60,822 nt of DNA, from contig JBAWWY010000009.1 in assembly GCA_037144355.1 (NCBI GenBank), positions 1-60,822 of the forward strand, read 5' to 3'. The notes beneath the pieces are model-generated. The model saw only the letters and a program-made list of their open reading frames with translations. It searched no databases and was not told the origin of the DNA. The position numbers were made by a program, and so were the translations under genes. This DNA comes from JBAWWY01 sp037144355. Its GTDB lineage: Bacteria; Bacillota; Clostridia; Peptostreptococcales; Anaerovoracaceae. How positions within the stretch are numbered: the first letter of the stretch is position 1; each line of letters starts with the position of its first letter. Positions 17,569-26,460 of the stretch are shown here, in pieces.

Positions 17569-19395
17569 TTAAAAATGCATGCTCTTGATAAATTCATCTT
17601 GAAACGCAGCATTGCATGATAACTCAATATGCTCCGCTGCTTCTGCCATTTTCTGTGCTTTTACTCTCTCTTTGCGTGATAATAAGGCCATGCTCGCGCC
17701 CGCTCCCGCTGCATTGCCTATGGCAATAATACGGTCGAGTGCAATATCGGGAATCAGACCTATTCTCAATGCGCTTTCATGGCGTATATAATTACCGAAA
17801 GCGCCCGCGATCATTATGCTTTCTATTTGGCTCGCGTCAGCTCCCACAAGTTTTAAAAGCGTCATGATGCCAGCTCGAATAGCACCTTTCCCGAGCTGCA
17901 TCTCACGAATGTCTCTCTGTGTCACTACAATTCCATGATGATTCTGCTCCCCGTGATGGAGAACAAATTCATTCCCTTGACTTCCTTTACGCAGTCTGAA
18001 CTCCAACCTTGGATCGATATTGCTTTTCAACTCAGCGTGATCGCAATCGAGAAGCTTGCCAGTTTTATCAATCAGGCCGGCTTCGAGCATCTGCGCGACA
18101 GCATCAATCAGACCTGAACCGCATATACCTGCAGGAGGCAATCCTTCGATCGTTGAAATCGTAACCTTACCGTTTCCTATGACAACGCTGTCGATTGCAC
18201 CCGGTGCAGCTCGCATCCCCGAGTAAATGGCAGCTCCCTCAAATGCTGGCCCCGCTGCAGTCGAGCAAACAAGAATTCTTCCATCCTGTACTAAGATGAT
18301 TTCTCCATTTGTACCTATATCAACAGCAATGTGGACACCTTTTTTTTCTGAAATGCGCGATGCAAGCAGCACCCCAACGATGTCGGATCCAACGTGCCCG
18401 GCAATATTGGGCAGCAGATTCACAGTTCCATGTGGATTGATGCCTATACCAAGACTCGCAGCTGAAATTGCGACAGGTTTGCAAAACACAGGAACGAAAG
18501 GTGCTTTTGCCAATTGGAATGGATCCACGCCGAGCATCAAATGGCTCATGGTTGTATTACCCACAATCGTTGCTTCATATATGTCTGTTCCCTTAATATG
18601 ACATTGCATGGTCAATTGAAGGATCAATTCATTCAGACAACTTTTCAGAGCCTCATGTAAAATCCTCAAATTTTGGGGATCCTTATGGCAAAAATTTATT
18701 CTCGATATCACGTCAGCCCCAAAATTACTTTGCGGATTTGTCATTGCAACCACATCAACTAATTCCGACGATTCAATATCCCAAAGCATTCCGACAACCG
18801 TTGTAGTTCCAATGTCGAAGGCTATGCCATAGCAAATTTCTTCAGTGTCGCCAGCCTCAATCCGCAGAATGTCCCTACCGTCCTCAGTAATTGTGACCTT
18901 AGACGTTCCTTGGCTTAATGCAACTGGAATATCAGGCAGTACAGCCGTATTTATTCCAAGTGCATCAGCCCCGAAAGCTCTCAATATTCTTTCAACATCG
19001 CACTTTTGATCGATGATTTCAGCTTCGTCTAACAAAATGCAATGTTTTCTAACAGTCCTGACCGGTTTGAAACCTTCAGGCATTTTAACAAGTTTCTTTT
19101 TCGTTGATTTGGCATGACCAAAGGAAGGCACGTTTATGATCATATCGTCTTCTATCTTGACATGGCATGCCAATCGATAGCCCAGATTGATTTCTTTGTT
19201 TGATAGCACTTTGTATTCAGCATCAGTTAAAGTCGTGGAGTCACCCGACATGACTCTGACTCGGCATTTGCCGCATCGGCCTTTCCCCGCACAAGTTCCG
19301 TCAATCAGAACGCTTGCCTTTCCGGCGACTTCAAGTAGGCTTTCACCTTTCTTTACTTCAATTTTAATTCCCATTGGCAAAAACGTTACTTCCAT
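17569..19395 (-). CDS. RamA/RACo-type reductive activator of corrinoid proteins
   Basis: A protein of 608 residues. The N-terminal [2Fe-2S] domain has C35-x5-C41-x2-C44 and C77. A linker and middle domain follow, then an ASKHA-type ATPase region with FDIGTTTVVGM near residue 206 and VDIGTNGEI. This is the acetogen-type activator layout, unlike methanogen RamA with its C-terminal [4Fe-4S] pairs. It reduces inactive Co(II) corrinoid protein to Co(I) at the cost of ATP. It probably serves the corrinoid protein at 24325-24942, with electrons from the nearby ferredoxin proteins. GGGAGG precedes the start. Confidence 0.9.
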   Translation of the reverse strand: MEVTFLPMGIKIEVKKGESLLEVAGKASVLIDGTCAGKGRCGKCRVRVMSGDSTTLTDAEYKVLSNKEINLGYRLACHVKIEDDMIINVPSFGHAKSTKKKLVKMPEGFKPVRTVRKHCILLDEAEIIDQKCDVERILRAFGADALGINTAVLPDIPVALSQGTSKVTITEDGRDILRIEAGDTEEICYGIAFDIGTTTVVGMLWDIESSELVDVVAMTNPQSNFGADVISRINFCHKDPQNLRILHEALKSCLNELILQLTMQCHIKGTDIYEATIVGNTTMSHLMLGVDPFQLAKAPFVPVFCKPVAISAASLGIGINPHGTVNLLPNIAGHVGSDIVGVLLASRISEKKGVHIAVDIGTNGEIILVQDGRILVCSTAAGPAFEGAAIYSGMRAAPGAIDSVVIGNGKVTISTIEGLPPAGICGSGLIDAVAQMLEAGLIDKTGKLLDCDHAELKSNIDPRLEFRLRKGSQGNEFVLHHGEQNHHGIVVTQRDIREMQLGKGAIRAGIMTLLKLVGADASQIESIMIAGAFGNYIRHESALRIGLIPDIALDRIIAIGNAAGAGASMALLSRKERVKAQKMAEAAEHIELSCNAAFQDEFIKSMHF

Positions 19396-19415
19396 AGTGC
19401 CTCCCTGGTCGTTTC

Positions 19416-20543
19416 TTAAATTCCTGACTCCATAAGTATTTCCGGTTCTGAGTAGTTGAAGCCCAAACTATCTGCAACGGCTTTACAAGTTACAATCCCT
19501 TTGTAGGTGTTTAATCCTTTCATCAATGACTCATTTGAAAGGAGTGCACCTTCCACGCCATTATCAGCGATCAAAACAGCATACGGCAACGTTGCAGCCT
19601 CCAATGCAAAAGTCGATGTTCTGGGAACGGCTCCAGGCATGTTGGCAACTGAATAGTGTATTACTCCGTGCTTCTCATAACATGGATTATCATGAGTTGT
19701 AATTCTGTCAATCGTCTCGATGGAACCACCTTGGTCGATTGCGACATCAACGATCACAGATCCCTTTCTCATTGTTTTGACCATCTCTTCCGATACGATT
19801 TTAGGAGCGCTCTGTCCTGGAATAAGTACAGCGCCAATAAGCAGATCCGCTTTTTTAACCATAGCGGCACAGTTGTATTCGTTAAAAGCAAGAGTTGTCA
19901 CCCTGCCTCCAAATATATCGTCCAGATAGGAAAGCCTTGCTGCATTAAGATCCATGACTGTGACTCGTGCGCCTAAGCCCACCGCCATTTTTGCAGCGTT
20001 TGTTCCTACGACACCCCCGCCTATGATCACAACTTCAGCTGGTGCAACGCCTGTAACTCCACCGAGCAGAATCCCAGCACCGCCGTTATACTTCTGCAAT
20101 AGGGTTGCTCCAATTTGTACCGACATTCTGCCAGCCACTTCACTCATGGGTGCGAGAAGCGGTAATATTTTATTAGGGAGTTCTATCGTCTCATAGGCAA
20201 TGGCTTTTACTCGGTGATTCATCAATGCTTCGGTCAAAGGCTTATTTGGTGCAAGATGCAAATATGTAAACAAGCATTGATCCCGTTCAAATAGGTCATA
20301 TTCCTCAGAAAGAGGTTCCTTAACTTTCATAATCATGTTCGCCTCTTGGAAAAGCTTCTTCTTATCTGAATACATAATAGCTCCGCTGTTAATATATTCG
20401 ATATCCTCAAATCCGCTTCCAACACCTGCATTTTCTTCTATAATCAAGCGATGGCCTCTCATGACCAGCGTTTTTACCCCTCCGGGAGTAAGCGCGACTC
20501 TGTTTTCGTTGTTTTTAATTTCTTTTGGCACTCCAATAATCAT
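19416..20543 (-). CDS. ald: alanine dehydrogenase
   Basis: 375 residues, the normal family size. The N-terminus MIIGVPKEIKNNENRVALTPGGV is the classical AlaDH/PNT signature, with the RVALTP arginine and a lysine in MKVKEPL that bind pyruvate. The NAD-binding site is GGGVVGTNAAKMA. The enzyme interconverts L-alanine and pyruvate plus ammonia with NADH. Together with PFOR in the same region it would feed alanine into acetyl-CoA and reduced ferredoxin. AGGAGG precedes the start, and the stop lies 20 bp before the RamA-like gene, suggesting co-transcription. Confidence 0.93.
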   Translation of the reverse strand: MIIGVPKEIKNNENRVALTPGGVKTLVMRGHRLIIEENAGVGSGFEDIEYINSGAIMYSDKKKLFQEANMIMKVKEPLSEEYDLFERDQCLFTYLHLAPNKPLTEALMNHRVKAIAYETIELPNKILPLLAPMSEVAGRMSVQIGATLLQKYNGGAGILLGGVTGVAPAEVVIIGGGVVGTNAAKMAVGLGARVTVMDLNAARLSYLDDIFGGRVTTLAFNEYNCAAMVKKADLLIGAVLIPGQSAPKIVSEEMVKTMRKGSVIVDVAIDQGGSIETIDRITTHDNPCYEKHGVIHYSVANMPGAVPRTSTFALEAATLPYAVLIADNGVEGALLSNESLMKGLNTYKGIVTCKAVADSLGFNYSEPEILMESGI

Positions 20544-20574
20544 TTTTTTACCTCCTATTACTTTAATAATCCAA

Positions 20575-21795
20575 TTAATCTATTTGCAATTCAATAGACT
20601 CGATGTTGTTGCTTTTATGCTGATCCGTGTCAAGCGCTCCACATTCCCCACATTTCATCAATATTTTTTTTGTTATTGCCGGACCGATGAATTCAAATAC
20701 GAAGACAGCTCCAAGGATTAAATTCAATATTTGCGAAGCCATTTCGGGGAACAAGTCCGCTGCGACGGTCGCCAGGCCTATCGCAACACCCGCCTGTGGC
20801 AACAGACAGAAGCCAAGATTCCTTGTAACAATAGTGTCTGCCCCGCTTATTGTTGCTCCGAAAAACGATCCTCCAATCTTTCCAATTGTTCTGGCAGCTA
20901 TATACAATATCCCTGACACTCCGACAAGCATCAGTACCTTAAAATCCAAATGCATACCGGAAATTGCAAAGAATAGCACCAATATCGGAGTAGATAGAAA
21001 ATCAGCAATAGAGAATACCTTCTCCGGCAACTTCGATAAATTAACAACTGCGCCACCAAGCGCAAGGCAGGATAGCAGCGGAGAAAACCCGATTTCCATT
21101 GATAGACCTACAACTGCAATAACAATTCCTGGTATTGCGATACTTATTAAATCATTCGCATTTTTACTCCCAATACACTTTGAAGTAAGTGCCCCAACAA
21201 AAGCACCTAAGCTGAGTGCCCCCACTATTTCAATCAGCGGACTCATCAGAGCAGACCAAATCGGCGCATCCGGATGAGGTACCCATGTTGCAATCGATGC
21301 ACAAACACTAAATAAAATGATGCAAATCATGTCAGATACGGCTACGACTGTGAGCAGTGAGTCTGTAAGAATTCCTTTCGCTTTGCATTCCTTAACGACC
21401 ATCAGCGTCGCTGCCGGAGCCGTAGCTGCCGCAATTGATGCAATGATGATGTTGAATTGTAAATCACCTGAGTAAATCGTCAGAAAGGCAAGTACTAGGA
21501 CAACGGATAACAGTGCCTGAGAAACGGCCGTAATTACGATGCTTTTCCCAAGCATTTTCATTTTGCTTATCTCAAAACTTTTCCCTATATGAAACGCAAT
21601 TAGTCCAAGCGCTATTTCACTAATGCAGCCAAGCCCACTAAGTTCTTTCTGCCCCACGATACCCAGCATAGACGGCCCGATTATCATACCTGCAACCAGA
21701 TAACCGGTGACAGCCGGGAAGCCTAAAGCCCCTAGGATTTTTGAAGCGAGTATTGATGATAGTAACATTAGTCCAATTAACAATATGATGTTCAT
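20575..21795 (-). CDS. cation:proton antiporter (CPA2/KefB-like)
   Basis: A membrane protein of 406 residues with about twelve hydrophobic spans. Features of the monovalent cation:proton antiporter family include GYLVAGMIIGPSMLG near the start and the core ASIAAATAPAATLMVVKECKAKG, where the family often has a charged residue. There is no TrkA-N domain. The C-terminal tail is short with a CGEC pair. It probably exchanges sodium or potassium for protons and may recycle the ion used by the decarboxylase and symporter. It is 31 bp from ald. Confidence 0.82.
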   Translation of the reverse strand: MNIILLIGLMLLSSILASKILGALGFPAVTGYLVAGMIIGPSMLGIVGQKELSGLGCISEIALGLIAFHIGKSFEISKMKMLGKSIVITAVSQALLSVVLVLAFLTIYSGDLQFNIIIASIAAATAPAATLMVVKECKAKGILTDSLLTVVAVSDMICIILFSVCASIATWVPHPDAPIWSALMSPLIEIVGALSLGAFVGALTSKCIGSKNANDLISIAIPGIVIAVVGLSMEIGFSPLLSCLALGGAVVNLSKLPEKVFSIADFLSTPILVLFFAISGMHLDFKVLMLVGVSGILYIAARTIGKIGGSFFGATISGADTIVTRNLGFCLLPQAGVAIGLATVAADLFPEMASQILNLILGAVFVFEFIGPAITKKILMKCGECGALDTDQHKSNNIESIELQID

Positions 21796-21874
21796 TTTGA
21801 TCCTTCAACTTTTCTATTGATTTATTCTTGTCTGTTGCATATCCAATGTCGTTTCCAAATTTCGGAGAAATTAT

Positions 21875-21933
21875 CCGGGTATTGGCAATCAATTAAACCA
21901 ATACCCGGTCTTTACTCTCAACCTTGAGTAAAG
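21875..21933. terminator. two tandem stem-loops downstream of UroD-thioredoxin copy 2
   Basis: The first is a perfect 11-bp inverted repeat (21875-21885 with 21898-21908, CCGGGTATTGG type). The second is an 8-bp stem (21910-21917 with 21926-21933, CTTTACTC type). They sit between the end of the UroD-thioredoxin gene and the antiporter start. On the minus strand the first is not followed by a clean T run, so they may be processing or mRNA-protecting structures rather than full terminators. Confidence 0.5.
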
Positions 21934-21996
21934 TCTAGTCAAGTCAGCATTTGTTCCGGATTGCTTTATGCATTACTGCCTTAGGTCAAATATGGA

Positions 21997-23361
21997 TTAG
22001 TTTTTCTTGGCTGCGTATTCTTTTATTGTACTCACGAATTCTTCTCTGCTCGGAATGATTGACACCCATTTGATATCTCCATCGACGCACATGGTTGGCA
22101 AATTCTTGATCCCCATCTTTGCAGTTCTGGCGATGTCTTCCCTGATGTAGTATTTATATACTCGATATTCCGCAATGTCTTTAATCTCTTGGAATGCATC
22201 CACAACACTGTTCAGCATATAAGTACACGCCGCGCATTGCTCCGGATCCAATAAAAACAGCTCAATTACGACTTTACTTTCGCTCTTGTAATCCGGTATT
22301 ATTACTTCGATGTCATCTACCTTAGCTGTGTAGTTTTCCAGCATTCTCTTTGCGCTTTCAGGTTTTTTAGCAGCCTGCGCACATGCCACGGTATTTTCAA
22401 TCGGCGTATCATATGGCATATCGCAGCCGGGGCTTAAGATAAAATTTTTGCTTGAATCGATGCTTTCCACAAGATCGATAACGCTCTTCATGTTATCCTG
22501 CTGTGTGCCAAGAAGCATAGTAGTAGTGAGTGGAATATTCCCACCGATACAAATATTGTATTTATCAGTTATTACCTTGGCTTGAGCCAGATTGACATTT
22601 TCATCCACAGCAATTCCATCGGGTCCCATTTCGCACATTGCCTCGATTTGATTGGTTGCATTCCCGCAAACAAAGAAGCTTGAATATGCGCCTTCACTTC
22701 TTATGAAATCAAAGACCGTTTTAAAACTTTCGGACATCATACTTCGAATATGTTTTGGCGATACTTGACTTACCAGAGGATCTACCACCGCGATGACATC
22801 CATGCCAGCTTCAATATACATTTTGGACATTTTAACAGCAACTTTGGAGCAAAACTCGATTAATTCTCTGACATAATTTGGGTCCTTAATCATATCCATA
22901 AAGATTTCACTGCCCCTCAAATGAGAAGCCAGGGTAAACGGACCGCAAATCAGGCCATAAAGTGCAACATCATCGCCAACTGCAGCTTTTGTTCTCTTCA
23001 TAGCATCTAGAATTGCTGGCAATCGACCGGATCTTTCGCTTGGGATCTGATCCTGCTCCGGAATTTTCTTTTCGCCTGAGAGAGGATGCGACTTGACCGA
23101 CGGCGGGTTATTCTTGGCCCAAAGAAGCTCGCACCCCAGAATTTCAGCTTCAACCTGCAAATCAAATATTATCGGCATTCCATCTGGTGAATACATTTTG
23201 ACCACTTCGCAGAGTGATTCAACTATGTAATCCGCATTCTTCAGCATATCCTCAGCGCTATATCCTTTTAGCTTTCCTGCATGCACTCCAGCGAAAGGGA
23301 CCCAGGGCATCTCAGACACAGTTTCATGTCTTAGTGCTTTAAAAATCAATTCTTTTCCCAT
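21997..23361 (-). CDS. UroD-type corrinoid methyltransferase fused to a thioredoxin-fold domain (copy 2)
   Basis: 454 residues, collinear over its whole length with the copy at 5822-7192. The UroD-like part keeps the same changed metal motif (FFVCGNATNQI, phenylalanine where HxC is normal) and the distal SPGCDMPYD cysteine. The C-terminal part has QCAACTYM and NLPTMC. Copy 1 has PCSC near residue 100 and this copy does not. GGAGA precedes the start. It lies just downstream of the corrinoid protein and the MetH-activation-like gene, making it the likely methyl acceptor enzyme for that corrinoid protein. Confidence 0.83.
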   Translation of the reverse strand: MGKELIFKALRHETVSEMPWVPFAGVHAGKLKGYSAEDMLKNADYIVESLCEVVKMYSPDGMPIIFDLQVEAEILGCELLWAKNNPPSVKSHPLSGEKKIPEQDQIPSERSGRLPAILDAMKRTKAAVGDDVALYGLICGPFTLASHLRGSEIFMDMIKDPNYVRELIEFCSKVAVKMSKMYIEAGMDVIAVVDPLVSQVSPKHIRSMMSESFKTVFDFIRSEGAYSSFFVCGNATNQIEAMCEMGPDGIAVDENVNLAQAKVITDKYNICIGGNIPLTTTMLLGTQQDNMKSVIDLVESIDSSKNFILSPGCDMPYDTPIENTVACAQAAKKPESAKRMLENYTAKVDDIEVIIPDYKSESKVVIELFLLDPEQCAACTYMLNSVVDAFQEIKDIAEYRVYKYYIREDIARTAKMGIKNLPTMCVDGDIKWVSIIPSREEFVSTIKEYAAKKN

Positions 23362-23404
23362 CGTTTTCTCCTTTTTTATCTTTAATCAATAGATATAATG
23401 ATTT

Positions 23405-23432
23405 AGTATAGTTAATCTCACAATTCGGACAA
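23405..23432 (-). promoter_or_regulatory. candidate sigma-A promoter for UroD-thioredoxin copy 2
   Basis: On the minus strand TTGTCC (23427-23432) and TATACT (23405-23410) are separated by 16 bp, about 45 bp before the gene. This would give the gene expression independent of the terminator after the corrinoid protein gene. The match is moderate. Confidence 0.45.
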
Positions 23433-23464
23433 CATCCGTCCTTTTATCAGACGGTATTCCACAG

Positions 23465-24157
23465 TTATGCCATATCACTTTTCTTTAGCCCTGCCTTGCA
23501 GAACTTGCATCCTGCAGTGTTCCCGATGCATGACCGGCAGTCGCTGAAGTCCAGTTTCGGCTCAGTATTCATGACCACAAAGAACCCTGCAAGGGATTTT
23601 AGCGGAGTCATGATGCCGTTTTCATGCCAATCTATCCCTGCCCATCTGCAATCCAGCATCTTGAAAAACTGACCAACATCTTCAAGAGGCATTCCCAGAA
23701 AGCCCGGTCCAAATGAATCCAGAACATATTTCCCCGGGTTGTTTTTTTGAATCTCGTCTTTCATAGCTTTTCTTCCACTTTCAACATAAGCCGTCCCCCA
23801 AGTGTCCATGTAGAACATCTCCATGATCGATCGATTCTCAAGATCATATTCTCCGCTTGTCATTACAAAAGGATAGATCGCCGAGACCTCTTTTCCATCA
23901 AGATATTGAAACGCATTGCTTTGAAAAGATACACCGCCCATTGTCAGTTTGCTTTCATCCAAATTAAATAGTTCAACCTTTGAATATGCAACTCTAATCC
24001 TTACTATATCCTGGATTGATTCTTTTATCGCCAAAGCCTCGTCGATCATTCTTTGAAATTTATTTCTGTCACGTCCAAAACCGCATATTTCAAAAAATCG
24101 TCTTTCAGCCTCAAGATTCACAAGCTCGGGAATAAATGTTTTATATATGGTTTTCAT
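23465..24157 (-). CDS. stand-alone methionine-synthase-activation-like protein with cysteine tail
   Basis: 230 residues resembling the AdoMet-binding reactivation domain of cobalamin-dependent methionine synthase, with SFGPGFLGMPLEDVGQFFKML and the final strand MTPLKSLAGFFVV. The C-terminus has C207-x2-C210-x6-C217-x2-C220, a likely zinc or iron-sulfur site. Homologues are regular members of corrinoid methyltransferase operons and may help activate or load the corrinoid protein. It follows that gene but is separated from it by a strong terminator. The exact biochemistry is not established. Confidence 0.75.
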   Translation of the reverse strand: MKTIYKTFIPELVNLEAERRFFEICGFGRDRNKFQRMIDEALAIKESIQDIVRIRVAYSKVELFNLDESKLTMGGVSFQSNAFQYLDGKEVSAIYPFVMTSGEYDLENRSIMEMFYMDTWGTAYVESGRKAMKDEIQKNNPGKYVLDSFGPGFLGMPLEDVGQFFKMLDCRWAGIDWHENGIMTPLKSLAGFFVVMNTEPKLDFSDCRSCIGNTAGCKFCKAGLKKSDMA

Positions 24158-24266
24158 ACAACAACTCCCTAATATCTGTTGCTTTATTTCGGTGTTGTAA
24201 AAGCAATTATTTCTTCAATTTATTCAGCATTTCACTGAAATTCACTCATTTTTGGGTAAAAAAAGA

Positions 24267-24310
24267 GCAAGTGCAGGGAACAGGTACAGTTTTCTGTTCC
24301 CTGCACTTGC
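24267..24310 (-). terminator. strong intrinsic terminator after the corrinoid protein gene
   Basis: A perfect 16-bp stem (24267-24282 with 24295-24310) with a 12-nt loop, followed on the minus strand by CTCTTTTTTT. It lies 15 bp after the corrinoid protein stop and should cap most transcripts coming from the MttB operon. Confidence 0.9.
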
Positions 24311-24324
24311 CTAATTTTACGTCG

Positions 24325-24942
24325 TTAGGATAAGCTCTTGATTAAATCGACCGCGCTGGCAGCGTCGTGAGAATATTTCGCGCCGATTGATTTCGCATAG
24401 TCTTCCGATACCGGTGCGCCACCAATCATTGGAATCGCCTTGATTCCTTCAGCCTGCAACGCTTCGATAACAGCCTTCATTTCCGTCATTGTTGTTGTTA
24501 ACATAGCAGACATTCCAACGAAATCAGCTTTGTATTCCTTGGCTGCTTTTACAAAATCGTCCACGCTAACATCAACGCCTAAATCATAAACTTTGTAGCC
24601 AGCGCCTTCTATCATCATGCCAACCAACTTTTTCCCAATATCATGCAGATCTCCTTTGACAGTCCCAATTATTAAAGTTCCTCTTGAGGAATTGTCGCCT
24701 CCCTGCTTTAGATCCTCCCTGATTATATCAAGTCCTGCCTGCATGGTATTTGCAGCCATCAGAACCTCGGGCACGAAAACCTCTCCTTCAGCAAACTTCT
24801 TGCCTAATGCGTCCATTCCCTTCAAAAGTCCATTGTCCAGAATTTCTTTTGCTTTTATTCCCTGATTCACAGCCTGCTTGACCAGGTCTTGAATACAATC
24901 GAACTCATAATTTTCCACCGCGTCCGCAATTTTTTTTAGCAT
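24325..24942 (-). CDS. methyltransferase corrinoid protein (MttC/MtgC-like)
   Basis: 205 residues. Residues 1-88 are the four-helix cap domain. The cobalamin-binding Rossmann domain follows with the DxHxxG motif D98-L-H100-D-I-G103 (H100 is the lower cobalt ligand), the SxL segment at S145 and GG at 174-175. It carries a methyl group on Co(I) from the MttB enzymes to a second methyltransferase. AGGAGG lies before the start, and it is only 26 bp downstream of an MttB gene. It is the only corrinoid protein in the window, so both MttB proteins and both UroD-thioredoxin proteins may share it. Confidence 0.93.
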   Translation of the reverse strand: MLKKIADAVENYEFDCIQDLVKQAVNQGIKAKEILDNGLLKGMDALGKKFAEGEVFVPEVLMAANTMQAGLDIIREDLKQGGDNSSRGTLIIGTVKGDLHDIGKKLVGMMIEGAGYKVYDLGVDVSVDDFVKAAKEYKADFVGMSAMLTTTMTEMKAVIEALQAEGIKAIPMIGGAPVSEDYAKSIGAKYSHDAASAVDLIKSLS

Positions 24943-24968
24943 TTTGATTTCCTCCTAAATACTTATGT

Positions 24969-26447
24969 TTATTTAAAATCTCTTCTGTTGAATTTGCCTT
25001 CAGCCACTTCTTTTTTTCTTCTTTCAAGAATTTCTTCATACACTTTAATAATTGTTTCCGATTGTACCGGCTTGGTATCCGCTTCAATAATTTGTTTAAC
25101 CTTTTCATTTACAACCTGCTGCATGCTCTTACCTCCGGCCGCTTTCCAGCCAACATGCATCGTTCTGCAAAGATAATCAGGATACCAACCCTCTTTTTTA
25201 AAGTTTTTAAATGTATGAGGATTGGATACATATTCGCCGCCAACTCCCACTTTATTAATTAGATCAACTGCAAGTGTGTCTTCGTTTACTTCGATGCCTG
25301 ACTGCATTTTCTTTATAAAGCCTGCCGTCTCACTGTCGATTAGAATCATTTCCAGACTGCCGATCAAGCCGGCACCCAAGTATCCATTATCATGGGTAAG
25401 ATTAGTTCCGTTCAAAGCAGCCATCATATTTGAGTACATTGCCTCCATGCCTGTTTGGACGTCCAAGCAGTTTGAATCAGTACATCCGGCTGTTCCATAT
25501 GATGGAATATCGAAGAATCTTCCTAATTGTCCTACAACTGCATGAATCATTGAAAATTCAGGTCCTCCATAGCAGCTTACAGAAGTCTTCATGTCCATGA
25601 TTGATCCTGCTATACCAAAGATAAATGGTGCTCCTGGTTTTTTAAGCTGATGAATTACTAGCCCACTAAGCCCCTCCGCAGTCCCCAGCGCAATTGTTCC
25701 AGCAACCGTTACAGGTCCAGTCGCTCCAGCTATGAGTCCTGAAGCCCATGTAACAGGAATACCATATTCTGCACATAGCATCAGCCTTTCAAGAGCCTCA
25801 TCCTCATTGATCAGAGGTGATACAGGCTCCGCATAAAGTCCGATAGAAGGATTATTTCTCAACTGATCGTAACCGCCAGCTTCTGCTGCCGCCATATCAA
25901 TAATAGCCATCATATTCCCATAATCTGTTGCAGTAGTCCAATAAGGTTTTTTACAGTATTTTCTTACAGCTATATAATGCTCAACATCAAATAGCTCTTT
26001 GGGAACATCCGATGCAAGCCCCAGTGATGCTGCGAAATCCATATTCTGTGCATATTCACATACTTTTCCAATGTTTTCAATGTCTTTAAGCACAGTAGCC
26101 CGAATTTCCCCGCTGTATGGATCCAAATGGTACGGTAGATCCGTTCCCAGCCCATAATACACATTGTTGCGATATAGATGCAATTTTCTGCTTCCATCAC
26201 TCCCGCAGAATGTAATTTTGGAAGGCGCGGATTTTATAGCCCACTCCACCAGAGAAGCTGGGTATCTGACTCTTGTCCCATCTATGATGGCTCCTGCATC
26301 TTTGAGCAGTTTACGAGCTTCCTCGTTGTGCACTTCACAACCTGTTCTCTCCAGAATTTCAAGTGCTGCCATATAGATTTGATGTAGCTGGTCCTGGCTT
26401 AAGTATTCAAAATTACCACCAGGCGTGTCCTTTTTGTTTACGAGCAT
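24969..26447 (-). CDS. MttB-family corrinoid methyltransferase 1 (non-pyrrolysine)
   Basis: 492 residues, the normal length for the trimethylamine methyltransferase MttB superfamily (TIM barrel). The reading frame has no internal TAG, so it belongs to the glycine-betaine-methyltransferase-like group, which lacks pyrrolysine and demethylates quaternary amines. Conserved segments include YYGLGTDLPYHLDPYSGEIR, YAEPVSPLINEDEA and TGPVTVAGTIALGTAEGLSG. It is perhaps half identical to the second copy at 27444-28895. It lies directly before the corrinoid protein gene. The substrate is probably an N-methylated cationic or zwitterionic compound; which one cannot be read from sequence. Confidence 0.9.
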   Translation of the reverse strand: MLVNKKDTPGGNFEYLSQDQLHQIYMAALEILERTGCEVHNEEARKLLKDAGAIIDGTRVRYPASLVEWAIKSAPSKITFCGSDGSRKLHLYRNNVYYGLGTDLPYHLDPYSGEIRATVLKDIENIGKVCEYAQNMDFAASLGLASDVPKELFDVEHYIAVRKYCKKPYWTTATDYGNMMAIIDMAAAEAGGYDQLRNNPSIGLYAEPVSPLINEDEALERLMLCAEYGIPVTWASGLIAGATGPVTVAGTIALGTAEGLSGLVIHQLKKPGAPFIFGIAGSIMDMKTSVSCYGGPEFSMIHAVVGQLGRFFDIPSYGTAGCTDSNCLDVQTGMEAMYSNMMAALNGTNLTHDNGYLGAGLIGSLEMILIDSETAGFIKKMQSGIEVNEDTLAVDLINKVGVGGEYVSNPHTFKNFKKEGWYPDYLCRTMHVGWKAAGGKSMQQVVNEKVKQIIEADTKPVQSETIIKVYEEILERRKKEVAEGKFNRRDFK

Positions 26448-26460
26448 TGATTCTTTCCTC

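Noticed and set aside
17251..24330. Cobalamin riboswitch upstream of the corrinoid genes
   Set aside because: I looked for the B12 box and a long structured leader in the intergenic regions and saw neither.
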